Assembly (NCBI GenBank): GCA_963751355.1
Contig: CAVVVS010000135.1
Coordinates: 1-64,000 of the forward strand
Length of the DNA: 64,000 nucleotides
Source of the DNA: CAVVVS01 sp963751355
GTDB taxonomy: Bacteria > Bacteroidota > Ignavibacteria > Ignavibacteriales > Ignavibacteriaceae
Direction: 5' to 3'
Position numbers and translations under genes: made by a program. The notes beneath the pieces were generated by a model that saw only the letters and a list, made by a program, of their open reading frames with translations, searched no databases and had not been told where the DNA came from. The number at the start of each line of letters is the position of its first letter. The first letter of the stretch is position 1. Shown here piece after piece: positions 48,262 through 56,927 of the stretch.

Positions 48262-48715
48262 CCTTCGGTGTGGTCGTTAGTTGTTGGATATAATTTTGGG
48301 ATTATGGATTTAATTTATGAATCCTGTCTTTTGTAATTTTTAATTTTTCATTAATAATTTTTAATTCAATTTTCACCATTTCAAATTACCTATATAAAAT
48401 ATAGTCTAAACAGACTGATAGACTGTTCTACATAATATCCATGTTTTTAATTTTGCACATTCCTTTTTGTTATTTTCAATATTTTATTTTAACCCGGATT
48501 TTCCATTAGGGAAATCTGCCCTTAGGGCCGACAATTTGTATGTATGAATTTAATAAAGAGGGGAAAATTATCTTTATAAAAATTCTCATTTTGCTAACAT
48601 TATTTGCTTACAAATTGTCGGGTTTAACATTTCAGCAAAGTATAGATTATCGGTCTATTGAAACATAATTGAAGTCTGATATACAAAAAAATTATATCGA
48701 TTACACGGAGGCGAA
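48262..48715. other. Non-coding region with a 13-bp inverted repeat pair
   Basis: About 450 AT-rich bases. CCGACAATTTGTA at 48528-48540 and its exact complement at 48609-48621 enclose about 68 bases and could be the ends of a small decayed element or a long-range hairpin. No gene was recognised. Confidence 0.4.
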
Positions 48716-48820
48716 ATGACAGCTGTTGTAGTTATGATAGTTTTATATTTAATTTTTAAACCAATTTTGAATGAGCTCATAAAAAGAATGAACGGCGAAA
48801 ATAAGAAAAAGAAAAGATAA
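48716..48820 (+). CDS. Small single-helix membrane protein
   Basis: A 34-residue frame, MTAVVVMIVLYLIFKPILNE followed by a lysine-rich tail, with a very good ribosome-binding site (cggagg, 5 bases before the ATG). It is predicted as one membrane helix with a positive C-terminus. Function unknown. It belongs to the series of small membrane proteins that fills 48.7-51.4 kb inside the defence island. The overlapping minus-strand frame (48655-48975) lacks such signals. Confidence 0.55.
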   Translation: MTAVVVMIVLYLIFKPILNELIKRMNGENKKKKR

Positions 48821-48963
48821 ACTTTACTACATTCAATTCCCACTTCCTTTATATACAAACCGAATTGAGACAGCCATGTAGGTTGTTCTGCCAATATTCT
48901 AACCTGACTATAAACTTTTAGTTTTAACCTAAAGCAACCATAAAAATATTTTTCCTGGTAGTA

Positions 48964-48999
48964 TGGAAAAATCAAGAAAAATCATCTCTAGCTAATAAA
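48964..48999 (+). promoter_or_regulatory. Island motif GGAAAAA-N-TCTCT, copy 1
   Basis: TGGAAAAATCAAGAAAAATC followed by ATCTCTAG, 40 bases before the TTG start at 49039. It is one of four copies (also 49394, 52204, 60946), all on the plus strand and all ahead of first genes of defence-island units. The two conserved ends recall the -35 (GGAA) and -10 (TCT) boxes of extracytoplasmic-function sigma promoters. Confidence 0.5.
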
Positions 49000-49038
49000 A
49001 CATCCGATAAATATTAACACCTTGATACGGAGAATAAG

Positions 49039-49356
49039 TTGACTGCGGAATTTTTCTACATCATAATATCAGTAATTATATTCTTCGTGATATTCTATTT
49101 TGTTGTCAAAGCTTTTCATCCGCTTGTAAGCTACTTTATTTTATTATCCTTTTCTGATGCAATACTATTTGTAACACTTACGTTTTCACCGGTGATAGTA
49201 ATTCTTGTGTTTATAACGGGAATGGTAATTCTATATTCTTTAAAAGGGAGTAAGGAAGATAGAAAACTTAGCAAAATGTTAAACTTTTTTTATTCTGAAA
49301 TCAAAAATTATTTGGAAAAAAATAAAAACCGTTTCTCTAATAAGAATGAGAACTAA
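49039..49356 (+). CDS. Small membrane protein, unknown function
   Basis: A 105-residue protein with two strongly hydrophobic helices (about 5-25 and 38-68) and a charged C-terminal tail (GSKEDRKLSKMLNFFYSEIK) that should lie in the cytoplasm. The TTG start is supported by ggag 7 bases upstream. No family recognised. It lies 40 bases after a copy of the island promoter-like motif, so it is probably expressed with the defence genes. A membrane effector or its partner is possible, but this is inference. Confidence 0.6.
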   Translation: MTAEFFYIIISVIIFFVIFYFVVKAFHPLVSYFILLSFSDAILFVTLTFSPVIVILVFITGMVILYSLKGSKEDRKLSKMLNFFYSEIKNYLEKNKNRFSNKNEN

Positions 49357-49393
49357 TAGCATTGATAAGTCAAAAAAAATTATAAATAAAAGT

Positions 49394-49426
49394 TGGAAAA
49401 ATTAGAAAATAGTCTCTCTTAATAAT
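49394..49426 (+). promoter_or_regulatory. Island motif GGAAAAA-N-TCTCT, copy 2
   Basis: TGGAAAAATTAGAAAATAGT followed by CTCTCTTAATAATTA, about 165 bases before the ATG at 49592. The downstream AATAATTA is also shared with copy 4 (TTAATTA). Confidence 0.45.
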
Positions 49427-49591
49427 TAACTAAGTAACTCAAATAATTAAAAAGGTAAACCCGGAAGAAAAATTAAAGGTCTTATTACTCGATTGTTATA
49501 TAATAAACTGAAAAGTAGAAATCACTTCTCGGACTAGAAAGTGATAAATAAGTCATAAACAAAGATTTAAAAATTCGATAATAAGTAATAA

Positions 49592-50089
49592 ATGGAAATA
49601 GATATGATAAATACAGCAGATATAAATATTATAAAAAATAAAATTGGAAATATTGTAAAAACAGCTGCAGATTATTACGAATTAAATTTTGATACCGAAG
49701 AATTACCTTTGAACGAATTTTATTATCACATAACCGATAAAGATCAGGTTAGCGTTCAGTTATTTTTTAGAATTATAGACACTGCTTTAACCTGTAAAAT
49801 TGTAACTTATTTTTATAGCAAGGTGAATCCTTCAAATAAAGATGCATTAAAATTTATAATCAGATTATTTAAGCGCAACTTTCAAAGCAATGAAAAAATC
49901 AGATTCAGAGACGAATATATGATTTTTATAAAAAAAATAAGAATAGAACCGGAATTAAGCGAAGGGGACAAGAATACTTTATTGCTGAATTTACTTGATA
50001 CTATATTTCATAATAAAAGCATGGAATTAATAATTGATAGCATACTGAAAGAATTGTATGAAATGCCTGAAGAGTTGATAATAAATTAA
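49592..50089 (+). CDS. Hypothetical protein in defence island
   Basis: A 165-residue soluble protein, mostly helical by appearance (INIIKNKIGNIVKTAADYYE, NKDALKFIIRLFKRNFQSNE, LLNLLDTIFHNKSMELIIDS). No family, signal peptide or catalytic motif was recognised. It lies 25 bases before the EcsC-family gene on the same strand, and so is likely co-transcribed with it from the promoter-like motif at 49394. The first in-frame ATG is used; a second at 49604 is possible. Confidence 0.55.
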   Translation: MEIDMINTADINIIKNKIGNIVKTAADYYELNFDTEELPLNEFYYHITDKDQVSVQLFFRIIDTALTCKIVTYFYSKVNPSNKDALKFIIRLFKRNFQSNEKIRFRDEYMIFIKKIRIEPELSEGDKNTLLLNLLDTIFHNKSMELIIDSILKELYEMPEELIIN

Positions 50090-50114
50090 ATTTTTTAGGT
50101 CCCATTTATAATAA

Positions 50115-50912
50115 ATGATTTTAAAGGTAAAAGATATGAACATATCAAATAAACATATTGTAGAACTACGTAACGCTAAATATACATTGGAAAATCCAAC
50201 TTTAGCTATTAAAATTGCCGACTATATTGGCCGCCCTATAGAGACTTTAATTAATAAACTACCTGAAAAAATAAAAAATGAAATTCCGGCTATTAGCTCA
50301 AAAGTCATTAATGAAAGGGTTAAAATTTATCTCAAAATCCTTTAATCCAATATTCCTCACATAAGTCCGGCAGTTCATAAAACAGCAAATACTGTAAGCG
50401 GGTTTTTGGGAGGTACTTTCGGAATTATGGCAATAGCTATTGAACTGCCAATTTCAACGTTAATAATGTTAAGGGCAATTATGGCCATAGCAGATAAACA
50501 AGGAGAAGACCTCGCTTCAATTGAAACTAGATTAGAATGTTTGTCTGTTTTTGCACTCGGAAGTCCCACAGAAGAAGATGATGCCGCAGAGTCCGGGTAT
50601 TATGCAATGCGCTTAATGTTGGCTAAAGCAATGAAAGAAGCCGCAAAATATATTGCCGAAAGAGGATTAGCCGAAGAAGGTGCGCCTATACTGGTAAAAT
50701 TGATCACAAAAATTGCAGCAAGATTCAGTATTGTAATATCCGAAAAGGTTGCCGGTGAATTAGTTCCTTTAATAAGTGGCGTAACTGCAGCCGGATTAAA
50801 TTATATATTTATAGACCATTTCCAATCAGTAGCAAACGCGCATTTTACAATTAAAAGACTGGAAAGAATTTACGGCAAAAAAGTAATTGAGGAAGCCTAT
50901 CATAAGCTTTGA
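50115..50912 (+). pseudogene. EcsC-family protein gene with an in-frame stop
   Basis: One frame of 266 codons broken only by TAA at 50343-50345. Before it: NPTLAIKIADYIGRPIETLI, typical of the EcsC N-terminus. After it the same frame continues AVHKTANTVSGFLGGTFG and the core IAIELPISTLIMLRAIMAIA, GEDLASIETRLECLSVFALG, ESGYYAMRLMLAKAM, RFSIVISEKVAGELVPLISG and HFTIKRLERIYGKK. EcsC-family proteins are membrane-associated and of unknown biochemistry, often sitting beside defence and secretion genes. A single base change would restore the frame. If the stop is real, a C-terminal product from ATG 50427 might still be made. Confidence 0.8.
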
Positions 50913-50938
50913 AATTATCAAATTAACAGCAACTAATT

Positions 50939-51091
50939 ATGAGCATAAATAAAATTAGAAGTAAACTATATTTTACGGCTAAAATACTTGGTGATGTAAA
51001 TGCCGTAGTGAAAGGCAGAATTATTAAAAGAATATTCCGCCGATTTGCCGGTAAGTTTACAAACCGGATTTTGTCGAACATGTTTAAATGA
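50939..51091 (+). CDS. Small basic protein (50 residues)
   Basis: A short frame reading MSINKIRSKLYFTAKILGDV, then NAVVKGRIIKRIFRRFAGKF, ending in LSNMFK. It is highly basic with the look of conserved small proteins of the pattern KLYKTAKxLGDVNAVxKG, which I recall from many genomes without a function. It starts 27 bases after the EcsC gene stop. The length and charge pattern make a real gene likely, perhaps binding nucleic acid or membrane; this is inference. Confidence 0.6.
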   Translation: MSINKIRSKLYFTAKILGDVNAVVKGRIIKRIFRRFAGKFTNRILSNMFK

Positions 51092-51194
51092 TATACTTAT
51101 TCAGATAATAACTAGCGTGATAATGTTTCTAGATTTTTCATAGCTCGTTTAATTAAATAAAAGAATTTTTAATAACATTTTTTAGGTGAAAATA

Positions 51195-51428
51195 ATGTTT
51201 TTGCTTGTCGGTTTAATCTTTATTGCGGGTTTAATACTTTATACACTCTATTATTTCGTATTTAAAAGAATACATCATGTACTTAGCTATATATTGTTAT
51301 TTATAGTCTCATTTTTGTTGATACTAACAGGATTTATGCATGCTATATTAGCGGGCATTATAATATTATGCGGCGGTATATTTACAATTCATTTTGTTAA
51401 AAAAAACAATGTTAAAAACATCGGTTAA
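51195..51428 (+). CDS. Small membrane protein, unknown function
   Basis: A 77-residue protein with two or three hydrophobic helices (MFLLVGLIFIAGLILYTLYY, then VLSYILLFIVSFLLILTGFM and AGIIILCGGIFTIHF). ATG 51195 is chosen over GTG 51186 because aggtga then serves as ribosome-binding site at normal distance. It has the same general design as the 49039 protein (KRIHHVLSYILL versus KAFHPLVSYFILL), which hints at a related pair. Function unknown. Confidence 0.55.
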   Translation: MFLLVGLIFIAGLILYTLYYFVFKRIHHVLSYILLFIVSFLLILTGFMHAILAGIIILCGGIFTIHFVKKNNVKNIG

Positions 51429-51458
51429 AAAGAATCATACTAATAAAAATTATAAGTA

Positions 51459-51836
51459 ATGTTAATAAATATTTCAAATCATAGATCGGAAGAATGGTGC
51501 CAAAAGCAAATTAAAGCAGCCGTTGAAATATACGGAGAGATAAAAGACATTCGGTTTCCAAAGGTACCGCCTGAGGCAGATTATGATGAGATTGAAAAAT
51601 TATCGATTGAATATTTAACAATAATTTTGAATGAATTGGTTAAAACCAACGATAAGATTAATGCCGTACATTTAATGGGTGAATTCTCGTTTGTTTATTC
51701 TTTATTAACAAGATTGAAATCCCGCGGAATAAAAGCTATAGCATCAACCAGTGAAAGAAATGTACATATAAATGGAAATGGCGACAAAGTTTCAAAATTT
51801 AATTTTGTCAAGTTTAGGGAATTTTATAGAATATAA
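51459..51836 (+). CDS. Small CARF-like CRISPR accessory protein, possible ring nuclease
   Basis: A 125-residue protein with the order ISNHRSEEWCQKQIKAAVEI, then IKDIRFPKVPPEADYDEIEK, AVHLMGEFSFVYSLLTRLKS and ASTSERNVHINGNG ending in KFREFYRI. I recall this pattern from small proteins accompanying type III CRISPR loci. The (T/S)xER.V...RFREY ending also occurs in the Csx20 ring-nuclease group. A one-domain Rossmann fold that binds and removes cyclic oligoadenylate is therefore plausible. It is the last gene before the cas10 operon, 421 bp away. The family name is uncertain; the CRISPR link is supported by context. Confidence 0.6.
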   Translation: MLINISNHRSEEWCQKQIKAAVEIYGEIKDIRFPKVPPEADYDEIEKLSIEYLTIILNELVKTNDKINAVHLMGEFSFVYSLLTRLKSRGIKAIASTSERNVHINGNGDKVSKFNFVKFREFYRI

Positions 51837-52257
51837 ATTAATATTCATTTAAGTTAACTAAATAATAAAGGTTATTAAATTTTTTATTTTAAACTTTAGA
51901 AAACATTTCATATGTTTCATTCGCAATAAATAATTTTAGTGGGCTGCGTAAAATAAAGGATACACTTCAAGAAAAGGGGCTTCTAATTAACATGAAGTAT
52001 TCCGTAATGTGAATAGTAATAATAGCACTATTCGTCTTTTAAATACGGGTTAGTAGAAGCTGCAACCTATAGAAGAATTATTTACCAACCACCGGAAATA
52101 AAAACTAACTAATTAATATAGCTGCGTAATACAGATGCAGGCAATGGTTTATTTTTAATAGTGTTTTTTTTATAAGGTATTTTCAAAAAAATAAACATTT
52201 GGTTGGAAAAAATCATAAATAGCTCTCTCTAAAATAATAGATGAAACAGGAGACTAA
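51837..52257. other. Promoter region of the cas10 operon
   Basis: About 420 AT-rich bases without a gene. The end contains island motif copy 3 at 52204-52240 and the cas10 ribosome-binding site (caggag, 52246-52251). CTGCGTAA occurs twice (51946, 52122). Nothing else was recognised. Confidence 0.5.
52204..52240 (+). promoter_or_regulatory. Island motif GGAAAAA-N-TCTCT, copy 3
   Basis: TGGAAAAAATCATAAATAGC followed by TCTCTCTAAAATAATAG, ending 17 bases before the cas10 ATG. If it is a promoter, its start site would fall almost at the ribosome-binding site, so either the leader is very short or the motif acts at RNA level. Confidence 0.45.
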
Positions 52258-54682
52258 ATGAATTATTATGAGTCAGATTTATTTGTAGTAGAACTTATAT
52301 CCTTATTGAAGAATATTTATGGATTATATAATAATACTATTGATAAAAGTCTTAAGGAAGAGAAAACAGATTATATTCATAAAATTTATAATGAATATAT
52401 TTTAGACAAAAATTTTGTTTCTCATCTGGATTTGAACTTAGAAAATGAAATAAAGCAAAAAATAAATCCTATTTTTGATTTAGTTGATGAGGCTTAGGTT
52501 CTTAGTAAAAAAGCAAATAAGATATCAACTACAGATGAAGATAAACTCATTCCTTTAATGGCACTGCTCTCCAAAGTTGAATTGGAAAAACCATCACCTA
52601 AAGGAGATTATTATTATCTGCCTAAGCAACTTAACATATATGATATTATATCAGAAAATGAACCTAATGGAATATCTAATCTTGATGAAAATAAAGGCTT
52701 TCTCATTAAACAAAATGCTTTACAAAGTGTTAATGATTTCTTAGACGAGTTAAAAAAACTCCCGGATAGAAGCATATTTGGTTTTACAGAATCATTACTC
52801 AATCTATATGAAAAATATGCTTGTTATCTGCCTTCATCAAAAGCAAAATTCGGAGTCGATATTTCATTGTATGATCATGTGAAAACGGTAACCGCCCTTT
52901 CTAAATGTTATGAAGATTGTGATGATACTATAAAGCCGTTTTTAATTATTGCTGCCGATATCAGTGGAATTCAAAAATTTATTTATAATGAAACTATTTT
53001 AGAAGGAACCGATACAAGAGGAAAATCGAAAAGATTAAGGGGAAAATCTTTTTACGTATCATTAATTACAGATACTTTTTCAAGCTATTTACTAAGATTA
53101 TTCAATGTGACTAAGGCAAATAATCTAATAAACGGAGGCGGGCATTTTATTCTTATTGTACCGAACACCGACGCAAATAAGGAAAAACTGAAAAAAGCTA
53201 AAAGTGAAATCGGTAAATGGTTTTATCGGGTATTTAACGGCGAAATAAATTTGATAATAGAATCAATGGTAGCAGATGAATCTTTATATTTAGATTACTC
53301 TAAATGGCACAATGAAATTTCTTATTTATTAAATAAAGGTAAAAAACAAAAGAGTTTTGATGTTTTAGAGTATGGCTTTTTTGAAGCAGAGGATAAAAAT
53401 GATTTAACGGACTTTATTAACGATAATCAACCGTTTGATGAAGAATTAAATAATTTTGAGCAATACATTGCTTCAAGTAATAACACTTTTCAGGAAATTG
53501 GGACTATTCTCCCTTATTCAAACTATTTGTTGGAAATTCATACTAATAATCAAAATGATATTAACATAAAAACCAATGATAAATTAATAAAATATTCTTC
53601 ATTCGGTATTTATTGGCTATTTATAAAGGATGATAAACATCTTATCGAATTCTTAAATGATAATAGAAAATCGGACTTAGAGTTAATTAGATTAAATCGA
53701 ATAAATGATACAAATTTTAATAACAATGTAGAAGTTACAAAGAGTATTGGCTCCTGTCCTTTTCCCATCTCTTTAGGATTTAAGTTTATAGGTAATAATG
53801 CGCCACTTGATGACAAAGATAAAACAGTTCTTCCATTTGAAAAAATAGCACTTCTTAATAATGAAGATCAAAAAGAACTAAAATATGATGTGCTTGGTGT
53901 TTTAAGAATGGATGTTGATAATTTAGGGGCTATTTTCAGTCAAGGTTTAAAACGCGATAATGAAATTAAAAGCATTGAGTCTTTGGCAAGGATTGTAAAC
54001 TTATCCAGAGATTTAAATTTATTCTTTTTAGGCCATTTGAAATGAAATTGCTAAAAAATGGGATACTTATATTACTTATTCCGAAGGGGATGATTTATTT
54101 ATTGTGGGTTCCTGGATAAATGCATTAAACTTTGCAATGGATGTAAAAGAAGTATTCACAAAATTTGCTTGTAATAATGATAATGTAACTATATCGGGTG
54201 GACTATATATATGTAAACCAAATTATCCAATTAATAAAGCTGCAAATTATGCGGGTGAAAAAGAAGACTTTGCAAAAAATAAATTCAAAGATAAAAATTG
54301 TTTGTCACTTTTTGGCAGAGAACTTAAGTGGGAAATTGCCGAAGAATTAGTCGTATACGGAAAAGAGCTTGATGCCATAGTTGATTCGGGCGAAATCACA
54401 TCAGCATACATTCACTTTTTACTAACTCAAACATCGGAAACACTGGATGATAATAATGAATTATTTTATTGGATGAAATAACTTTAAAAAATATATAAGA
54501 TAAAGTACTCATTAGCACGCAGAAAAATAAATAACTTGAATTAATCCGGGTGAACCCGCCCAAAAAGTAAAATTACTTTCAAGGTTAGTAGTAGGAAATC
54601 CTAAAAAAGAGTTTGAAAATTTTATTATTCCTGCTTCATACGTGATATTAAAAAATAGGGATTTACAAAAAAAGGAGAATAA
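52258..54682 (+). pseudogene. cas10: Cas10/Csm1, broken by stops and frameshifts
   Basis: Large subunit of the type III-A complex, normally making cyclic oligoadenylates. Recognisable parts are ADISGIQKFIYNETILEGTD with GKSKRLRGKSFYVSLI and NGGGHFILIV (first palm), VLGVLRMDVDNLGAIFSQGL, YSEGDDLFIVGSW (second palm) and YSLARRKINNL at the C-terminus. Lesions as read: TAG at 52495; one extra A near 54041; TAA at 54479 and 54485; a frame change near 54542; and no own stop before csm2, probably a lost A near 54668. The palm motif is EGDD (54083-54094) instead of GGDD, and the N-terminal HD pair is K-N (52309-52314). As read, no full-length protein can be made. Confidence 0.88.
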
Positions 54683-54683
54683 A

Positions 54684-55106
54684 ATGGTTAGAACTGATTT
54701 AAGTGGAATAACTGATTTAGCCCAGTTATCACCAGAAGATATTAATTCAATAGCCGAGGGTAATGGTAATCTTTTTGCTAATCATCGAAAAGAGCCAGGA
54801 ATTAATACCAATCAAGTTAGAAATGTTTTTAGCACTGTCAACCTAATTAAAACTAAATATAAAAAGACGAAATCTTTTAATGATATTAAACTTGAATTAG
54901 TAATGTTGAAACCGAAGATGGCTTATAATACAGATAGGCAAAATCGATATTCACGAGGTAAATACGAGAAATTTAATCAAATTTTGAAATCGGCTGTGGA
55001 TGGTGTAATAAACTCAAAAGATAAAGATAAAAGTTTGACCAATTTTTTCATGTTATTGGAAGGCATAGTTGCCTATCATAAATATTTTGATGAAGGAAAT
55101 AATTAG
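54684..55106 (+). CDS. csm2: Csm2, small subunit of the type III-A complex
   Basis: A 140-residue helical protein, the inner-filament subunit that contacts target RNA in Csm complexes. The start is ATG 54684, with ribosome-binding site aaaggag 7 bases upstream; the longer frame from 54642 is cas10 sequence (PASYVILKNRDLQKKE). Typical Csm2 parts are TNQVRNVFSTVNLIKTKYKK, LELVMLKPKMAY and FFMLLEGIVAYHKYF. It is the only effector-complex gene here without a visible lesion. Its presence marks the system as type III-A rather than III-B. Confidence 0.88.
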   Translation: MVRTDLSGITDLAQLSPEDINSIAEGNGNLFANHRKEPGINTNQVRNVFSTVNLIKTKYKKTKSFNDIKLELVMLKPKMAYNTDRQNRYSRGKYEKFNQILKSAVDGVINSKDKDKSLTNFFMLLEGIVAYHKYFDEGNN

Positions 55107-55137
55107 AAGTTTAAAAAATTAAATTGGAGATAAATAA

Positions 55138-55909
55138 ATGGCTTATCAATTTTTAGCAAATGTAGTAATAAAAGGAAAAATAGAAACCTTAACAGGTTTA
55201 CATATTGGAGGAAGTAAAGAAAAACTTGAAATAGGCGGCGTAGATAGCCCGGTGCTGCGAGACCCAAATACAAATTTACCTTACATACCTGTTCTTCATT
55301 AAAAGGAAAAATGAGAATGTTGCTAGAGTTTGCACTCGGCAAAGTTATTGAACGGCGAACCTTATAAATCAGCAGACAAATCAGGGCAAAGATGAAATCT
55401 GCAGAATTTTTGGAAATTTTGAGAAGGGTATCCAAGCTGGTCCTACTCGTTTAATTTTAAGAGATGCATATCCGGATGATAAAACAAAAAAAATGTGGAA
55501 CGAATTAGACTCTGAACTATTGTTTACAGAATTTAAGCCTGAAAATAGTATTGATCGATTGACTTCAGAAGCAAATCCAAGATTTTTGGAAAGAGTTGTA
55601 AAAGGTTCAATGTTCAATTTTGAGGCTGTTTACGGTATTTATGATTTTGATGATTCGGGAGAAACAGATAAGGAATATTTCAAATATGTAATACAAGGCT
55701 TAAGGCTTTTAGAGCATTCTGGTTTAGGAGGTAATATTTCAAGAGGTTACGGTCAGATTAAATTTCATTTAACAAAACCGCTTGTAATTAGTAAACAAGA
55801 TTATATTGATGCAAGCGAGACATTTAATTCGGCTACTGCAGATTTACAAGATGATGCAGAGTATTTTAGTCTAGATTCAAAACAACTTGAACTACAAATT
55901 AATAACTAA
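55138..55909 (+). pseudogene. csm3: Csm3, three frameshifts
   Basis: Backbone RAMP subunit that cleaves target RNA. The text starts at ATG 55138 with ribosome-binding site ggag and reads TLTGLHIGGSKEKLEIGGVD, with the catalytic Asp in GGVDSPVLRDP, then NLPYIPV. A lost base near 55291 breaks the usual PGSSLKGKMR and leads to TAA at 55300. The next frame gives LKGKMRMLLEFALGKV, a change near 55347 gives NGEPYKSADKSGQ, and an extra A near 55389 leads into DEICRIFGNFEKG. From there the frame is open to the end (SGLGGNISRGYGQIKFHL). Net length fits one extra base. Three indels within 100 bases argue for real decay or locally poor sequence. Confidence 0.88.
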
Positions 55910-55922
55910 TTAAAATATTATT

Positions 55923-56926
55923 ATGAAAATTGTTTATTTAACGCCTAAATCCTCATTCAGAAATAAATTTAGCTCCGATTCATTATGGGGCTTAATTTGT
56001 TGGGGAATAAAAAATTTATATTCAGAAAAAAAGCTTGAAGAATTTTTAGATAGTTATAATCGAACGGAATCCGATTTACTGAAAATTTCATCTGCTTTCC
56101 CATTTAAAATTAACGGTAATCGAAAGGTATTATATTTTCCAAAACCACAATTAAAGCCTCTGGATTGGAACAAATATTTTTCTGGTAAAACAAAAGAAGA
56201 AAAATTAAAAGCACTAAGGAATCTGAAAGATTTTAAAAAAATTAAATTGATTCCGGATGACTTGTTCATCAGATTCCTTTCGGGAGACTTAAGTGAAGTT
56301 TCTTTTTTTGAAAACGATACATTATGGTTGAAAAAAAATGATAGCGATGATTTTAAATTCATTAACCAAGAAATTTTGCATAACACTATAGATAAACATT
56401 CTAATTCAACCTTGGAAAAAGCGCTATATACTAAATCGGAAACGTTCACTAAGAATGCAGGATATTGTTCTTTTTATTTTCCGGCAGCGAAGAAACAATG
56501 AAATTGGTAGAAAGTTCATTAAGATTTTTTGCACATGTTGGTTTTGGGGGTGATTCATCAACCGGTAAGAATCATTTCGATATTGAAATTGAGCACTTTA
56601 ATTTTCCTGAAATCAAAGATGCAGATGGTTTTATATCACTATCACTCTATCATCCAGCTAAGAACGAATTAGAATTTTTCAAAAATAACCCGGATAAGTT
56701 TTGGTATGAACTTGAGCGCAGAAAAGGAAAATTAGGAGGACAATTTGTGAATGCTAAGGACTTTTGGAAAAGGTCTCTCTTAATGTTCAAGAGGCTTGTA
56801 TTTGCTTCTATGAATAAAAACAATTACGGTAAAAACGTAATTGTAAAAGAGAAGAACAAAGAAATTAACTTTACTATACAGCAATTTGGTTATGCTTTTA
56901 ATTTACCAATAAAAATTGTGAACTAA
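55923..56926 (+). pseudogene. csm4: Csm4, one frameshift
   Basis: RAMP subunit that binds the crRNA 5' handle and Cas10. The N-terminal part reads MKIVYLTPKSSFRNKFSSDS, then WGLICWGIKNLY and FTKNAGYCSFYF. The rest, in another frame, is FSGSEETMKLVESSLRFFAH, then GFGGDSSTGKNHFDIEI (the glycine-rich RAMP loop) and the C-terminal domain. One T lost from a T run at about 56478-56481 explains the change; with it the text would run FYFSGSEE. Only one lesion, so recent mutation or sequence error are both possible. Confidence 0.87.
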
Positions 56927-56927
56927 T

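Noticed and set aside
48655..48975. 106-codon minus-strand frame
   Set aside because: It overlaps the plus-strand small gene with an excellent ribosome-binding site and shows no protein family features.
54642..54683. Upstream start for csm2
   Set aside because: The first 14 codons are the end of cas10 (VILKNRDLQKKE). A strong ribosome-binding site precedes ATG 54684.
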